DNA of 56,294 bases from Lojkania enalia (Eukaryota > Ascomycota > Dothideomycetes > Pleosporales), in NCBI GenBank assembly GCA_010094045.1, contig ML986835.1, positions 1 to 56,294 on the forward strand, given 5' to 3'. Positions 11,883 to 25,864 of this stretch are shown in pieces. The translations under genes were made by a program, and so were the position numbers. The first letter of the stretch is position 1. Every line of letters begins with the position of its first letter. The notes beneath the pieces were generated by a model that was given only the letters and a program-made list of their open reading frames with translations, did not search any database and was not told the origin of the DNA.

Positions 11883-14800
11883 ATGGCCCAGAGCATAGTT
11901 GCAGAGCCATTGAACCCACGCGACGACTTCAACTGGTCAGCTATGCCACTCGACTGTCTTTGGCATTGTCTAATATGTGGATAGGGTGTTCCTAGTTGAG
12001 CTGCTCATTTCAGGCATTCTGTGAGAAATAATCCCTTGACTTTAACATCACTGGCTAATGCAAGACAGAACCGTCTTCTTCCTCTTCTACTTCAACCGTC
12101 TCTTTGCTACCCTCGTATCCTATGGCATCCGGGCCTATACGTGGCACACGTTCCATGCCTACATCGATATCCAAGCCCTCCAGATATCACTTCTGGGCGG
12201 TCGCATCTTCTTCAAGGACATCAGGTATCACGGCCACAACGAGACCATTCTAGTCCATGGCGGATACATCACCTGGAGATATTGGATCCGGAAAGTAAGG
12301 GATGCAGAGGTCCACTCGAGCGAGCGGCCCTCTGCCGTGAGCGACAGTGATGCAACCTCCAGCGCAGAAGGCAGTCGGTCCCCCCGCCGCAGCCGGAACT
12401 TAGACAAAGCTGAGAAGGGAGGCAAAGAGACACATAAGCAGTTGCCGTGCCGACTATCGGTCAAGGTGGAGGGTGTTGAAGCTTTCATGTACAATCGCAG
12501 CCCCGCTTACGATAGCATCATTGAGGCCGTACAGCGTCAAGCCGAGGGTGCGTCCAAAAGGGAAACGGAAGTTCCCGAGCATGGTACCTCTGTAGATGGC
12601 AGAAATGAGTCCGCCAAGACCAATACCAGTGTCGACGAGAAAGAAAACGAGCATCCTCATTACAAGCTTCGAAAGTCGGCAGTATCAGAAGGGGCCAATG
12701 GAGTATTGTCTAACACAGACAAGTCTACAACGCCAAAATCGAAACCGGACCTACCCGCTTTTCTTCGAATGTTGCCCATCCGTGTTGACTGTAATAAAGG
12801 CGCTATTGTAATAGGAAATGAGAACACCACGTCCGTGATCACAGCGCAATTTGAAAAAGCTAGTGGTGAATTCGACGCTGCCCCATCTATGCCGCTGGAT
12901 GTGTATCAACAAGTTTTCAAATTCCAGTTTACACATCCTCTCATACACATGAGGCCAAATCACGATTTCAAATCCCTTCAACTTGAGTCTGCAGCGCGCT
13001 TCAAGCAAGAGATGGAACTAGAAACACATGAAGAGGTCGTGAACGAGAAACAAGACTCGAAAGAGAAGTGGAGATTCCGGTCCCGCGGCTTTCCCAACTT
13101 GTCAACTTGGTTCTCAAAGTCGACAGACTCGATTCACACCCATCCCAAGCCAACTTTTGGAAAGAGAAGTAAACCGACTGCACCTCAGACATCATTCCCG
13201 GGCTATGAACGTTGGAAGGGGCTAACGCGCTACCTGGATGAGAGTCAGGATGCCGGCTATGGCGAGTGGGATGGGGTCGAATATGCTAAGACGTCTCTTA
13301 TTGCGGACTGTCCATGTATCAACGTGACTTTTTACTGGGACACCCCGGGACCAGTACCAAATGAGATAGACAACAATGCACTAGCAGACAGTGCTCGCCC
13401 AGGTGACATAAATGGCAGTTCCCCTCCCGAATACGGCATGGATCTTCAGATATTTGGCGGCACAGTCAATTACGGTCCATGGGCTGACCGTCATCGGATT
13501 ATCTTTCAATCTATTTTCTTCCCCAGCGCCCACGTAGATGCGGTACCCGCAACTCCACTTGGCACCGGAGACCTCCGTGTCCTCACTGTTTTCAAACTCT
13601 ATCTAAGCATCGAGGACGATACCGTGCTTCGAATTCCCATTCGCGAGCCATCAAAAGATTGGAGGTGGAAAGGAAAAGCGCATACCTTGGCCGGGCATGA
13701 TAAGCAAGAACCTGACAAAACCAAAATCAAGCCCAAAGCCCGTAGGAAAGCCATGAGGGTTAAAAGGGGAGATAATGCAATTTCCAGTCCGAATGTTCGC
13801 CCCTTCGCGTGGGTTGACATCAAAGTGGCGGGCAATTCTTCAGTGAATTATATCATGGACATGGTCGCTTCGGACAAAGGCTATCGAAATCGACTAGATG
13901 TTGACGTTGTCAGCTCTGAGATATCGTCAAGCGTCAACCACGGCCTGCTGTGGCGCTCTGGCGCTATTGGGCTAGACTGTGACCTGTCAAACCCTATCGG
14001 CTGGAACAGTCTGCGGAAGTGGATATTTAATATCTCATGCGGAGGGTTAGAGTTGTTTTTGCTCAGAGATCACCTGTTTCTTCTCACAGACCTCGTCGCC
14101 GATTGGGGATCGGGCCCTCCGGCTGAATATTTCAACTTCGTTCCATTTCAATATCTCCTTAACATCGATTTCACCAATTTCAAACTATATCTGAATACAA
14201 ACGATTCCAACATCATCAACAATCCTGCCGATCTGGATGACAACAATTTCATCGTACTATATGGTCAACAGTTACATGGCGATATCCTCATCCCATTAGA
14301 CTGTTTTAGGCCGCTCCAAAACGAAATTCGCTTTGATGTAAAGGGCCAAGATCTTGGTTTCGAACTGTGTATGCCGTCAAAGAACACCTTGAACACATTC
14401 GTTCAATCCAAGAATGTTGCACAGCTTGGGGAGCTGACATTAAAGGGTAGTCATACGTACTTGACAGAGACATCTCCCATGAACACGGATAGGCTTTTTA
14501 TGGATATACATGGTGACCGACTGTCTCTTGAGCTCTACGGCTTTCTAGTCCATCATTTTATGAAAATCAAAGACAATTATTTTGGCGAAGATATGCACTT
14601 CAAGACTCTGGAGGAATTTCAAGGTCTGCCAAAAAATACCAATGTCTCCGCCGACGCGACGATGCCAGACGGACAGCCCACAAAGATCAGCAATGACCTA
14701 GATGTCATTCTTTGCATCTCCGCCGAGAATTCGAATGTCCTCTTGCCTGCAAATCTATACTCGGCTGAGAGCGGTCTTCGCGCAGATGTCCCTTTCGCCT

Positions 14801-17800
14801 TTGCAGACTTGCGGTTTACCAATTACTACATGGATTTGATGGTGAACTTCAGCCCTATTAGCATTTCGCTTGGAACCTCCATCACAAGCCAGGGTTTGCC
14901 AAACGACGTCAGTGGTCAAACTGAGATCTTCATCGATTCCTTGGGTATATGCGGTCATCGCTTATTCGGGCTCCCCCCTACGGAACCCACGTATGTCTGC
15001 AATTGGGATTTTGAGGTCGGAACAGTAAGGGGCGAATGCACGCCTGAATTTATTGAAAAAGCTGTAGGCGCTGCACGCTCGTTCGCTTTCACATTTGATG
15101 ATGATGAAAACACACTGCCACTAGCTGATCCGCTAGTCATACATGACGCTACCTTCCTCAGACTCAATACCGGGGACGTTCATATCTGGTTCCATATTGC
15201 GAAGGAAGCCGTCCTGCTGAGCGCTGGGCCAATCAGCCTCGATTTCAACGATCTCGCTGGTCCAACATTTTCCCAGCATCTGAATGTGCAGGTACCGGAT
15301 TTGACTCTGGGTGCTGTTGACGCAAGGTCTGCATCCCGACATAGAACACGACAGGGCGAGAAGTATGCCGTAGAAACCCATGCCTTCCTGCATTCAACTC
15401 TGTCGTTGAACATGCTCAGGCGCAAATTGAACTTCACGGAAGAGCGTAGCAAGCAACAGCAACACATGCAAGAAAATGATCAGAGGACGCATCGAACACA
15501 GTTCCTTTTTATGGATCATGATCCCTCATCTGTATATGAAAATTCCGCACGCAAAGAGAATTTGCGGCCACCAGCAATGCAATATCCCGATATAGCACGC
15601 CCCGTATTCATTTTCCAACCACAGGAAGGGGTGAGCAGCTCGTCTGGCAGCTCATGGTATTACTCCGATCCGGTCTCATCTCGAGGGCGGCAATTGCGAT
15701 CGAGTCCGGTACGATCCGCTTCGAATGGCTCTCTCACCCAAAGCATTCGGTCTGCTCACAACCACCAATCACACAGTGGTACCGTTGGCTCTAGCCGTAG
15801 CAGAACGTTATTCGGTCACTCCCTTTCTCGGACCGTCAGTGTAGAACGACCTACCGACTTCAGCGAAACGGAGCGGCACAGGAGATTCTTGCCACTATCT
15901 GTAGCTCTATCGAGTTCCTTAGCTCCACCCTATTTTCCGCTTGATCAAATCGAGCCTGACTTTTCTGATGTACCGTCGTTTCCGACAATGACTCCAGCCT
16001 TCAATGATGATATTGACGATCCCCACGTCTTTAACGATATATCTGGAAAACAGTTCGATGAGAATTTCGATCACACCAGCATTCTCATTGGCTCTGAGCC
16101 GGGTGTACGACTCTATTGTACACCTGAATCTATCCGATGCCTGTCCGCCCTAGTGGAGCTAGTCAAACCCTCTCGGCCTGAGGACCTACTAGACGATTTC
16201 CAGGTTGGAGTCATGACAAAGATATTGGATGATCAAAAGCGGCGGGAAGGAAAAGGGAAATCGCTTGATTTCAGTATCCGTGTTCCCTTTATTCATCTCC
16301 GATTTCTGAATGAGTTTACCCCAAAGCTAGCGGACGAAAAGGGAAAGGACCAGTACGATATCATTTTGAATTGGCTGAAGTTCGTCGGTCGGAATAAAAG
16401 GTTTCCCGACGACCAAGCTAGTGAAAACTTATTTTCTCTTCATACAACTTTAGGCTCACTTGGTGTTTCCATCACCGAAAGAACACTCGATGGGTCGAAC
16501 AGTGACGTCGCTGTACAAGCAGAATTGAAGGAGCTACTTGTATGGGTATTGGTAGGCAACGAGGTGTCGATCAATGCCTCGTTCAAGGCGCTGGAGGCGG
16601 CAACAGCGAGTAGGAAAGTTGAATACTTGGCGTCACTTATTCACCGTACCACGCTACTAAGCAACGAACTTATCGCGAGGTTCAAGGAGATAGACGAACA
16701 GCGACAGACACGCCTTCGTTACCTAGCATGTTTTCTCACGAGCGTAAAGGAAGAATGTTCGGATCCAGCCTTCTTAACGAGGCCTTCATACGCCCTCCGT
16801 GCGGTCAGAGATCATTTACGGACTCACGATTCGTGGAAGATTATCTCTCGTTTCCGGTTTATGTGGCAATGCTTGCCGGACAGTGAAAAAGTCAAGGTGC
16901 TAAGTCAATGCCACCAATCTGCAAGCACATGTCCTCAGGATCCCGAGGAGAAGATTATTAAAAAATGGGATCAGTGGCGAACATGGGACCTGGCTCATGT
17001 GAAGAAAAGCCTTGCCATGAGAACACTGTTTGGACCTCCTGCAAATGAGCCACAGGATGCTAAGTCCAAGCCTTTGTATCTAGATATTCGATCCGCTGGA
17101 GTCAAATTTATCGTGGATCCGGGTCCGAAACAGAGCGAGGCTGCGTTTCGAATATTGGCCATCAACATTGTTATAATCCCACCCCCACAGCCAACAGGTC
17201 TCATGCTTGTAGAACCCGATAGTCGGAAGAAATCCACCATCATACAGATCAACTCTAGCGAAACTCTTGTCGAAGTCAGTTGGGAGATTTGCGAGCTAGG
17301 CGAGATCCTACTCAAGCTATTTGAAAATGAGGACAAAAATAACCAAAAGGTTCAACCGCCTACCTTGGCAATACGAAGCAAGAGAAGGGAATATGATCAC
17401 AACTTGCAAATCGTTTTCATTACGGATACAGCACAAATAAATATGGACACTATCAACCTTCGGGGAATATCTCGTGGCCATCGCTTTCAATTCTCATTTG
17501 CCGCTTCAGACAGGGCTGCTTCCAATCAAGGCGAAACTATTACTGCACTGTTACATCTTGAACAGGCCATTATGGAACTACAATCAAGATCTCGTCCAAT
17601 GCTTCGGTCGCAGTTTGATTTCCCAACGTTATATGTTGCCCATTGCGAACACGGTCACAACGACCTAACTCCCAGTGATATCAAAGTCACAGGTGCAAGC
17701 CGTATGATAAAGCTGCAGGTAGAAGAGGACATACTCGGCTTCATCGAGGTCATCGACTCTGTGCTTCGCGACGAAGTTTCTTACCTCCATCAGCAGGCAT

Positions 17801-20800
17801 CTATCTTTCTGCGCCCAGTGGAGCGGAAGACTAGCACACCAACTACCGAAGACCCAACAAGCCTATTGCCCAATATAACGCTTGCTCTCCTCGTAGATGA
17901 ATATTCTGTCGAATTGGCATTGCTCCAATCGCTCACCTGGTCAATTATTGGTTCATCTGGTCGAATCTCAGTAGTTCCAGCACTTGGCCAAAGTGTAACG
18001 CTAAAAGTAGATTATGATCTCGAGGGACATACCCATAGAATGCATGGTAGCTCCCTTCACGGCTCGAACGTTATTAGCTCATTAGAGCTCCCACCAGTCA
18101 ATGGTCGAATAACTGTCACAAACAGCACAACAGAAACTCAAATACACGCCTCTGGCATAATCGAAACAATTCAGCTTCAAGCATCTGAAATTCAAGCGAT
18201 AATTGCAACAATCAACAAACCCGAAATATCGAGCGTGTTCCATGCAATTAAGGACGATGCGGAGATCCTGAGGAGTCATATCGAGGAGGAATTTCCGCGG
18301 GTTGTACAATCGCCGGGGCCCAAGGAACCTAGACACTCGAGAGATGTTGTGTTCAGTGTTCAATTGACTCTCTCTGGCTTGAACATTATCGCCAGCGCTC
18401 CTGGGCAGCTCCCAGACTCATCGACAGCAAACCTCGCTATCAAACTTGGCTGTGTTCAGCTCAAGAGTACCAATATAGGCCCTGACTGCAGGGTCTTAAT
18501 ACTGCCGGAGATGGTCCTGAAACTTCAGGAGAGCAAAATAGAGATGACTTTGTCTGATACTCGAAGTGAGCGCCGCTCCGGGAGCATTACCTTTGGAGCA
18601 ACGTTATACGCCTCCGCAGATGATGCGATGGAGCCGCCACGAAGAGTGTATCGCGCCCAAAGCTCTGGACTAAAAGTCGACATCTATGCAGATACTGCAT
18701 CCGCAGTTGTAGACGTAATGAATCATTTGCAGGACAAAATCAAGGAACTTGATTTGTCGAAAGAGAAGAAATATCTGAGAAGGCTTCGTCATACGAAGAG
18801 CCGAGTTTCACAGAGGCGGCCGATGATTGAGGCACCTGGCAAAACCGAGAGCATCAGCGACAGTGCCCTCTTCACTATGACATACTCGGTTGAATTATTA
18901 AGCATTCAAGTGAGCTGGATTATTGGAAATTCTATCGCTCCATACTCGCAAATGGAATCCGAGGATCTGGTTCTCTCGTTCGGAAGAATTGGTCTCTCGT
19001 CCAAGAAAGATGATGCTGCGCGATTGTCTATCGAGGATATGCAACTGCAGATGGTTCCAGCTACTGCTGACAAGCGGATACGCTCACCCAATTCAGCTCT
19101 CCTTCCGGAAGTGGTATTCTATGTTATGTACAATTCCACCAAGGACACCCGCAAGATAGTATTTCAGGCCGCCGGTAAGTCACTAGACCTGAGGCTGGAC
19201 TCTTGTTTCATCCTTCCTGCAAATATCATTGAGCGTTCAATTGCCTTGGCGGGTAAGAAGTTTCGCACCGCTTCTGCCACTTGGAACATGACTCCTACTA
19301 CGAGCGGTGCCCAGAGGAAGAACCCGTTCGGCAATAAGAGATTGGCATCGCTTCTGGTTGACGCAAATTTCGCGGGTGCGGTTGTCCACATTAACGGCAG
19401 AGATGTTTCCATGATGCATGGAGGAAATGAAAGTCGAGCACAGCAAAAGGGAAAATACAGTCAATTTATTGGGGACGGCTCTCAGAGTAGTATGGCTCTT
19501 CGAGCTCCGGGCGTTGCGCTGAAAGTGGAGTATAAGGATGATGGACAAGACCCATCGCTAAATGCTGAGTTGAGAGTCGATGGTTCAAACAACACTTTAT
19601 ACCCTATCGTTGTACCCCTTCTTATCGACATATCGAATAGTATTAAGGAGGTTGTCAGCGAAAAGAACGAGTCTGCAACTGAAGTAGAACAGAGTCGATC
19701 TCCTCCGAAGCCTGCTGCTAAACTTCTAGAAGAAGACAACCTGATCACTGCCGATCCGAGTACCATCCTAGGCCGAACGCAACTTAATCTTGGAGTGAGG
19801 ATCTGCAAACAAGAATTCAGCCTTAGCTGTCAACCGATTGCGCGAGTTGCCGCAATTGCCAAATTAGAAGACATCTACGTCACTGTCAATAGCGTCAAGT
19901 CTCAGGAAGAGGGCCACTTCTTTGCTGCCTCTGCCGTATTTGAGAAGTTCCAGGCGACCGTGCAACATGTCTATTCACGAGAGTCGACGTTTGGTTTTGA
20001 TGTTGAGTCCATTGTCCTCTCCTTGATGAACAGCCGACATTTAAGTGGGACTAGCGGAATTTCTGCGATTCTCAAGATAAACCCCATGGGCCTTCAAATC
20101 AACGCCAGACAACTCCAAGATTTCCTCCTTTTTAGAGAGATTTGGTTTCCACCAGAGATGAGACAAGCTCCAAAGCCAGCACCATCGAATGCGGATGCGG
20201 GGCCACAGGAATATCTAATACAACGCTATCAACAAGTCACCGCTGCGACCGCATTCCCTTGGAATGCTAACGTGGCCATTGCTGACGTATCAGTTGAGCT
20301 TGATCTTGGCCAGGCAATTGGCAAAACAGCGTTACGTATATCCAACCTCTGGGCGTCCTCCAAGAAGACTAGTACCTGGGAACAGAATTTGTGCATAGGC
20401 GTCGAAAAAGTCCGCCTTGAAAGTGCAGGTCGATCAAGTGGCTTTGTCGAGCTCGTTGGGGTCAAAATACGCACATCCATCAGCTGGCCATCCCAAGCCC
20501 TAGGCATACGCCAGACTCCACTTATCCAAGCATCCCTTAGTTTCAATCAATTGCGTGTCAAGGCTGGGTTCGATTATCAATCTTTTATGACCGCCGACAT
20601 TACTAATTTCAATTTCCTGATGTATAACGTTCGGGAACAAGTCAAGGGCTCCAAAGACCGACTGGTGGCCATCCTAGACGGCGACAAAATACATATCTTC
20701 TGCACAGCAACCAGTGCTGCCCAAGGGCTTGCGCTCTGGCAAGCTATAGAGCGTCTAGTGCAAGAAAACCAGCAGGCGTATAAGCAATCACTTAAAGACA

Positions 20801-21741
20801 TCGAGAAATTCCTCCGTCGTAAGTCCTCCGCGTCAACTCCGTTTAGCCGCTCTGCATCTCAAAGTATGGTCACCGCAAAAGACGACAAAGATATATCCAA
20901 AGCCCCTATATCCCTTCACACAGACGTCGTAGTTACGCTCCGTTCCATTAACCTTGGCGTGTTCCCATCTTCCTTCGGAGACAATCAAGTTTTTATTCTC
21001 GAAGCCTCTGATGCACAAGCACGCTTTGCTGTTGCATTTGAGAGCGGTAAAGTCCACTCTGGCCTCGGCATGACACTCGGGAAACTCTCCGTTGCACTCT
21101 CTTCGGTCTCAAATCCAAAGAAGGCTCAACCTGCGAGCGATCTAACAATCGAAGACGTTATCGAAAGCGCACGGTCAGCACGCGGCGGCACGATCCTTCG
21201 CGTCCCAAAGGTCATTGCTACAATGCATACTTGGCAAGTACCGCAAAGTAACCACATTGACTACATCTTCAAGAGCTCGTTAGAGGGTAAGGTAGACGTC
21301 GGCTGGAACTACAATCGCATCTCGTATATCCGGACTATGTGGTCAAATCATTCCCGGACCCTAGCCTCCCGCCTCGGAAAGCCACTCCCCGAATCAGCCG
21401 TGAAAATCACCTCTTCCCCACTGGCCACCGCTACTTCGTCTGAACAGCCTTCCACTACACAACCCCCAGGCAACGGCTCTAAAGAAGAAGAACAAAACCA
21501 AGAGAAAATCACTGCCGTGGTCAATGTCCCGCAGTCACGCTACGAATATACACCGCTTGAGCCACCGCTAATCGAGACACCTCAGTTGAGGGATATGGGC
21601 GAGGCTACACCGCCATTGGAGTGGATTGGCTTGCATAGGGATAGGCTGCCGAACGTTACGCACCAGATTGTTATTGTGACCTTGTTAGAGGTTGCAAGGG
21701 AGGTTGAGGATGCTTATGAGAGAATTCTAGGGAGTTCATGA
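11883..21741 (+). CDS. CSF1: Csf1, bridge-like lipid transfer protein (BLTP1/Tweek family)
   Basis: Giant rod-shaped protein with a hydrophobic groove for bulk phospholipid transfer at membrane contact sites; in yeast Csf1 supports cold fermentation and GPI-anchor lipid supply. Exons 11883-11935, 11985-12020 and 12069-21741 (introns 49 and 48 nt) give 3253 residues, close to the usual Csf1 length of about 3000. Residues about 18-40 form the N-terminal membrane anchor, split across the three exons (DFNW / VFLVELLISGI / TVFFLFYFNRLF). The Csf1 signature follows: RAYTWH, YIDIQALQISLLGGRIFF and YHGHNET, then GGYITWRYWIRKV. Residues about 100-200 and 1180-1280 are low-complexity insertions in an otherwise beta-rich protein. 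The C-terminus LLEVAREVEDAYERILGSS is also typical. The 9.67-kb third exon is uninterrupted. Confidence 0.95.
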
Positions 21742-22246
21742 GATAGATTTGAATGAGGAAGGAGATGGTAATTGATAACTTCACCCTTATGGCATTTTGG
21801 GCGGAAGGGGAGGTCTAGGGTTGTGCATTCGGTTTGGAGTTTTAGATTGTCGAGTTTTGATGATGTAAGTAGTTAATGTAATATAATCCGCCTTTGTAGA
21901 ATATACCTTGATTTTGGGATAGAGACAGAATAAGTCGACTTGGCAGCTTCACTATATAGTCCAGATATCGAAAACTAAGTTTTTTTTTAATGTGGCCGGG
22001 TAGCTTTGGGCTATTGTGGAAACCCTATACAAGGTTTGTGTTTCCTACAGAATGCGCTGAATATAATTTGGCCATTCTATTAATTCTAAAGTCTTTTGTG
22101 CATGTAGGTAAGCTTCTTCAACTTCATATACAGCACTACAATGATACAATAGTTTTCTCAACTCACTCTCACGCATCTAACACCTATCGGTCTCCCGAAA
22201 CGCCCAGACGCCATGCTAAACCATGCTGATCCAACACTACTTCTTC
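21742..22246. other. Convergent 3' intergenic region CSF1 / VPS52
   Basis: 505 bp between two stop codons. It is AT-rich with a T9 tract near 21980. No gene seen; expected to hold the two 3' UTRs and polyadenylation sites. Confidence 0.6.
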
Positions 22247-24338
22247 CTACTTATCAAACGCATCCCGCAAATCTTCAAAGTGCCTCCGACTCTCGTCGCC
22301 CATCCTCCCACTCACATCCGCCAATATCGTACACACGAGGCTGTAGTTATTGCACAGGAACCTCTCTCGCTTCCGCGCGTCGGATATGCTCTTACTCAGT
22401 CGCGTAAGATAGGCTTCGAATTCGCTCCTCAGCCTCCCTACGCTCGCGCTAATTGGCTCGTCATCTCCCGCCTCGCTGGAGAGTGCCAAAACCCCCTGTA
22501 GCAAGTTTGCGAATTTCTGCGTGAGGGGCGTCGGGGCCGTAGACTGGTGCGACGTGGACGAGGAGAGGAGGTTTGAAGTCTGGGGACGCGTGGGGAGGGA
22601 ATGTGTCAGCTTCTGAAGCACGGAGCAGTGCAGGTCGAGGATTTGTTGGAAGCGGGGCCAGAGGAGCATGTTGGTTGCGTTGATGTAGTTTTCCATGGTG
22701 GGCACTTTGCGGCGTTGGAGCGAGAAGGCGAGGTGCTGGTTTATGCGTACGCAGAGCAGGATGCCCAGGGTGTCTGTGGTCGTTTCGGTGAGCTGCTTAG
22801 TTAGGGATTGGCCGAGAGCGAGCGTGGGCTCAAAGATGGAGGTAAAGGTTCGGGAGATGGTGTGGTAGTTTTGTGAGGGGCTAAAGTAGGTTGTCAAGAA
22901 GGTGTATTCAAAGGAGGCGTTGTCGATTAGGGCGATGTTGAAAGAGCGGAAGGGGACTTCAAGGTAGTGTGCTGATTTTTCTTCTTCGGCAACATAGGCT
23001 GTTATGGCGTTGGGAGAGGGTGATTTGAGGGTGTCGAGGCGTCGGCCTAAGGTAAAGGCATCGTGAGTAGACGACAGTGTGCGGTTGTTGCCGAGTAGTG
23101 GTCCGCGTTTCGTAGCCGGGTCTTCCCCAAGGACGTCATACTTGTCGAGAACGTGTAGTTTAACCTTCTCGAGGGCGGCGCGGTATCGGGTAAAATGATT
23201 TAGATAGTACCAGCGCATAGTGTAAATGTACGCTTGGGAAATTCCCGAAGCGAGTTGGGGCTGGTGTCTTGCAAGGAAGGCATAAAGCTCCTTGTATTTG
23301 AGGAAAGCCTGCTGTTGTATGATTTGCGCATTGATACTGGGGGAGCGGATAGCTTTGATTTGGGCGACGATATAGTCTCTTATTCGCTCAACAGCCCTGT
23401 TCGTCAGTTCGTCGATCAGAGGTTTAATATCCTGTAAAGCTTTGACGTCAGGATTGTCCTTGACTTTTGCGTTTATAATCTTAGAGCGCTTCTCCAGGTC
23501 TGCCAAGGCGTGTAAAAAGCCTTCATCGACTGGGCTTTCTGCTATTTTGCGCACGACTGCTGGAGATATGCTTATATCTTCTACTGCCGGACCTAACAGC
23601 TTCTCCACCACTCTCCTGTTCTCAAGCTTCGTATTCAATGTTATCGAGCGATTCTGGAGGCTTTCAATTTCAGACGAGACGGCTCCGAGGTCCGCTTTAA
23701 AATTGGTGAGATATGTCTCGACGGACTTCAATACTTCGTCGCAGGCTATGATGGAATTGTGGAGGTCCTCGAACTTGTCCTTCTCTTTGTCATCTGGCAG
23801 CACCATGAGCAATCTAGACACATAGCATGGAGTACGAGCACATACATTCTTCAACTGACTGTGCACTATATGTATGTACAGGCGACGAGCGTCGTATCCC
23901 AGGTGTCTCCACCGCCGCGAAATCCTGTAGGCTCAACCCGCCGAAATCTATCTCCTCCACCACGTCCTCTGGCTTTTTTGGCACTCGTTCCGCTGAAGCA
24001 TCTCCCTTCGTCGCGATTGGTCTGCGGGGCGGACCACCGAGTATAGACTCCAAAACCTGCACCGGGTCAGGAACGTTGGGGGATTGTCCACCTGTCTCCT
24101 GCCGCCGCCGCCCCGAACCATTGGGCAAGCGTCGCATCGACGGGAGGTTTATGGATGACGATGACGGCGATAGAAGTGTGAGTGACGATGATCTTGGGTT
24201 CAAGCCCGGCCGAGGGGGCAGAGGACCAGGCCCTGGGGCTGGATAAGGTCGCCTGGGAGCTGGTGAATACGAGTCTCGACGCGGTGGGGGCGTGCCCGAA
24301 GGCGTGCTGTTCGCGGACAACCGGTCGAGACCCCACAT
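22247..24338 (-). CDS. VPS52: Vps52, GARP/EARP tethering complex subunit
   Basis: Subunit of the Golgi-associated retrograde protein complex (with Vps51, Vps53, Vps54), which tethers endosome-derived vesicles at the trans-Golgi. Exons 24338-23846 and 23793-22247 flank a 52-nt intron (donor GTATGT) and encode 679 residues. The first about 110 residues are Pro/Ser/Arg-rich and disordered; the conserved part starts around DFGGLSLQDFAAVETPG. The junction restores SVEEYDKEKDKFEDLH, a typical Vps52 segment, followed by the coiled coil (ACDEVLKSVETYLTNFKADL, SEIESLQNRS, LNTKLENRR). The C-terminal helical rod includes YIYTMRWYYLNHFTRYR and PFRSFNIALIDNASFEYTF. I chose the ATG at 24338 (MWGLDRLSANSTP) because upstream in-frame residues look non-conserved. 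It is divergent with eIF5A. Confidence 0.95.
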
Positions 24339-24667
24339 GGTGTCGCGTGTATCGTAGAGTCGCAGATCAGGTGCACATTGTTTGTTTGGCAGGCAGGCAG
24401 ATTGGCGAGTGAAGGATGCGCGGCAAGGGTGAATGTTCGCTCCGCGCCGCATCACGTGATCGCTTCGCCAGCGCTAGGCAAGGGTGCTGCTAGCGTCCAG
24501 CGGCCCCTCCGCAGCCCAAGGTTCAAAATCCAGACACGCAAGACTCTTTCCTCAGCAATCTTTAAAGCTCCCCTCTCCGTCCATCACCGCTTCCCACCCC
24601 CCCAGTCTCCCTACATCCGAACAGCCTCTTCCTCACCCGACGTCGCATTTCACTCTCCTTAATCACC
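24339..24667. promoter_or_regulatory. Divergent promoter VPS52 / eIF5A
   Basis: 329 bp shared upstream region, containing ATCACGTGAT at 24451-24460. A pyrimidine-rich stretch (24590-24660) lies just before the eIF5A start, as is common for highly expressed fungal genes. Confidence 0.65.
24452..24459. promoter_or_regulatory. TCACGTGA E-box octamer
   Basis: CACGTG core (bHLH-type site) about 210 bp upstream of the eIF5A ATG and 114 bp upstream of the VPS52 ATG. The same octamer recurs upstream of the ubiquitin-eL40 and Cic1-like genes. Confidence 0.6.
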
Positions 24668-25397
24668 ATGGCCGACGACGCGCAGGTAGGTCGCGCTGAT
24701 ATTCGATTTTCCCCAGGCTGTTACCCCACCTTTATCGATTTGCCGTCGCCAAACTGCGCCCGCATTTGAATGTCCTCGCCGCACCCATCCATCAGCGCAC
24801 CTGCTAACGCATCGTCTCCAGCATGAGCACACCTTCGAGAGCGCCGATGCCGGTGCCTCTCTCACCTACCCAATGCAGTGCTCTGCCTTGAGGAAGAACG
24901 GCTTCGTCGTTATCAAGAACCGCCCTTGCAAGATCGTCGAAATGTCTACCTCCAAGACTGGCAAGCACGGCCATGCCAAAGTTCACTTAGTTGCCATCGA
25001 CATCTTCACCGCCAAGAAGCTGGAAGATCTCTGCCCTTCCACCCACAACATGGACGTCCCCAACGTCCGCCGCCAGGAGTACCAGCTTGTAAGCTGCCCC
25101 ACCTTGCAAGTCTTCACACAGCGCTAACCCGGGATCCGCAGCTTGACGTTACTGATGACGGCTTCCTCTCCCTCATGTCCGACGATGGATCCACCAAGGA
25201 TGACGTCAAGCTCCCCGAGGGTGAGGTTGGCGACAAGATCAACAAGCTCTTCGTCGAGGACGGCAAGGACACCAGTAAGTAATATCGTTGGAGCGCAATT
25301 TGGGATCGCGGCTGATTAGACTTCAGATGTCATTGTCCTCACTGCTATGGGCGAAGAGGCTGCGATCGATGCTAAGGAAGCTCCCAAGTCCGGTTAG
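24668..25397 (+). CDS. eIF5A: Translation factor eIF5A
   Basis: Hypusine-containing factor that relieves ribosome stalling and assists termination. Exons 24668-24685, 24822-25088, 25142-25274 and 25327-25397 encode 162 residues, the normal size. The first exon carries only six codons (MADDAQ) before a 136-nt intron. The modification loop [12 protein letters not shown] is intact; the hypusine Lys is residue 54. [28 protein letters not shown] and [17 protein letters not shown] are family hallmarks of the N- and C-domains. The last residues, KSG, follow a slightly extended tail. Function follows directly from family identity. Confidence 0.97.
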
Positions 25398-25864
25398 ACG
25401 ACGCTTCGTTGGACTATCACGGCCGTTGGCAAAGGGGGAGTTAACGGAGTGTTGACAGGCCCCCAAAAGCAATCTATATGTGATTCTACATTCTATTGTA
25501 GAAGCTGGCCATGTGCGGTATTTCAAGTTAGCGCGCCTCTTGCTGATGGCGACCAATGTTTGTGGCTCTTCAGACGGATTGGGTTTCTTGCATTGCCGTT
25601 TCATGTAACGGGGATACGTAGTTACGATATGTCCCTTATTCTAGATTATTCCCTAGCGGCAATGAAATAAAAGAATGTGACACGATGAGTATTTCGTCTG
25701 CCTGAGCCGAAAATCTGGGTGAACGAGTGACTGCCTAATCTGTACTAGTGCGAGGCGAAATTGAGCGCATCTTGGCTTCTGCTCTTTTAACTGCCTGTTC
25801 CCATAGTTACACCTCACCAGTTCTCTCACTTTCGCACTCAATCCTGCACGTATGCTAGGCGAGA
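25398..25864. other. Intergenic region eIF5A / RRN7
   Basis: 467 bp holding the eIF5A 3' UTR and RRN7 promoter. I see no gene or strong motif. Confidence 0.5.
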
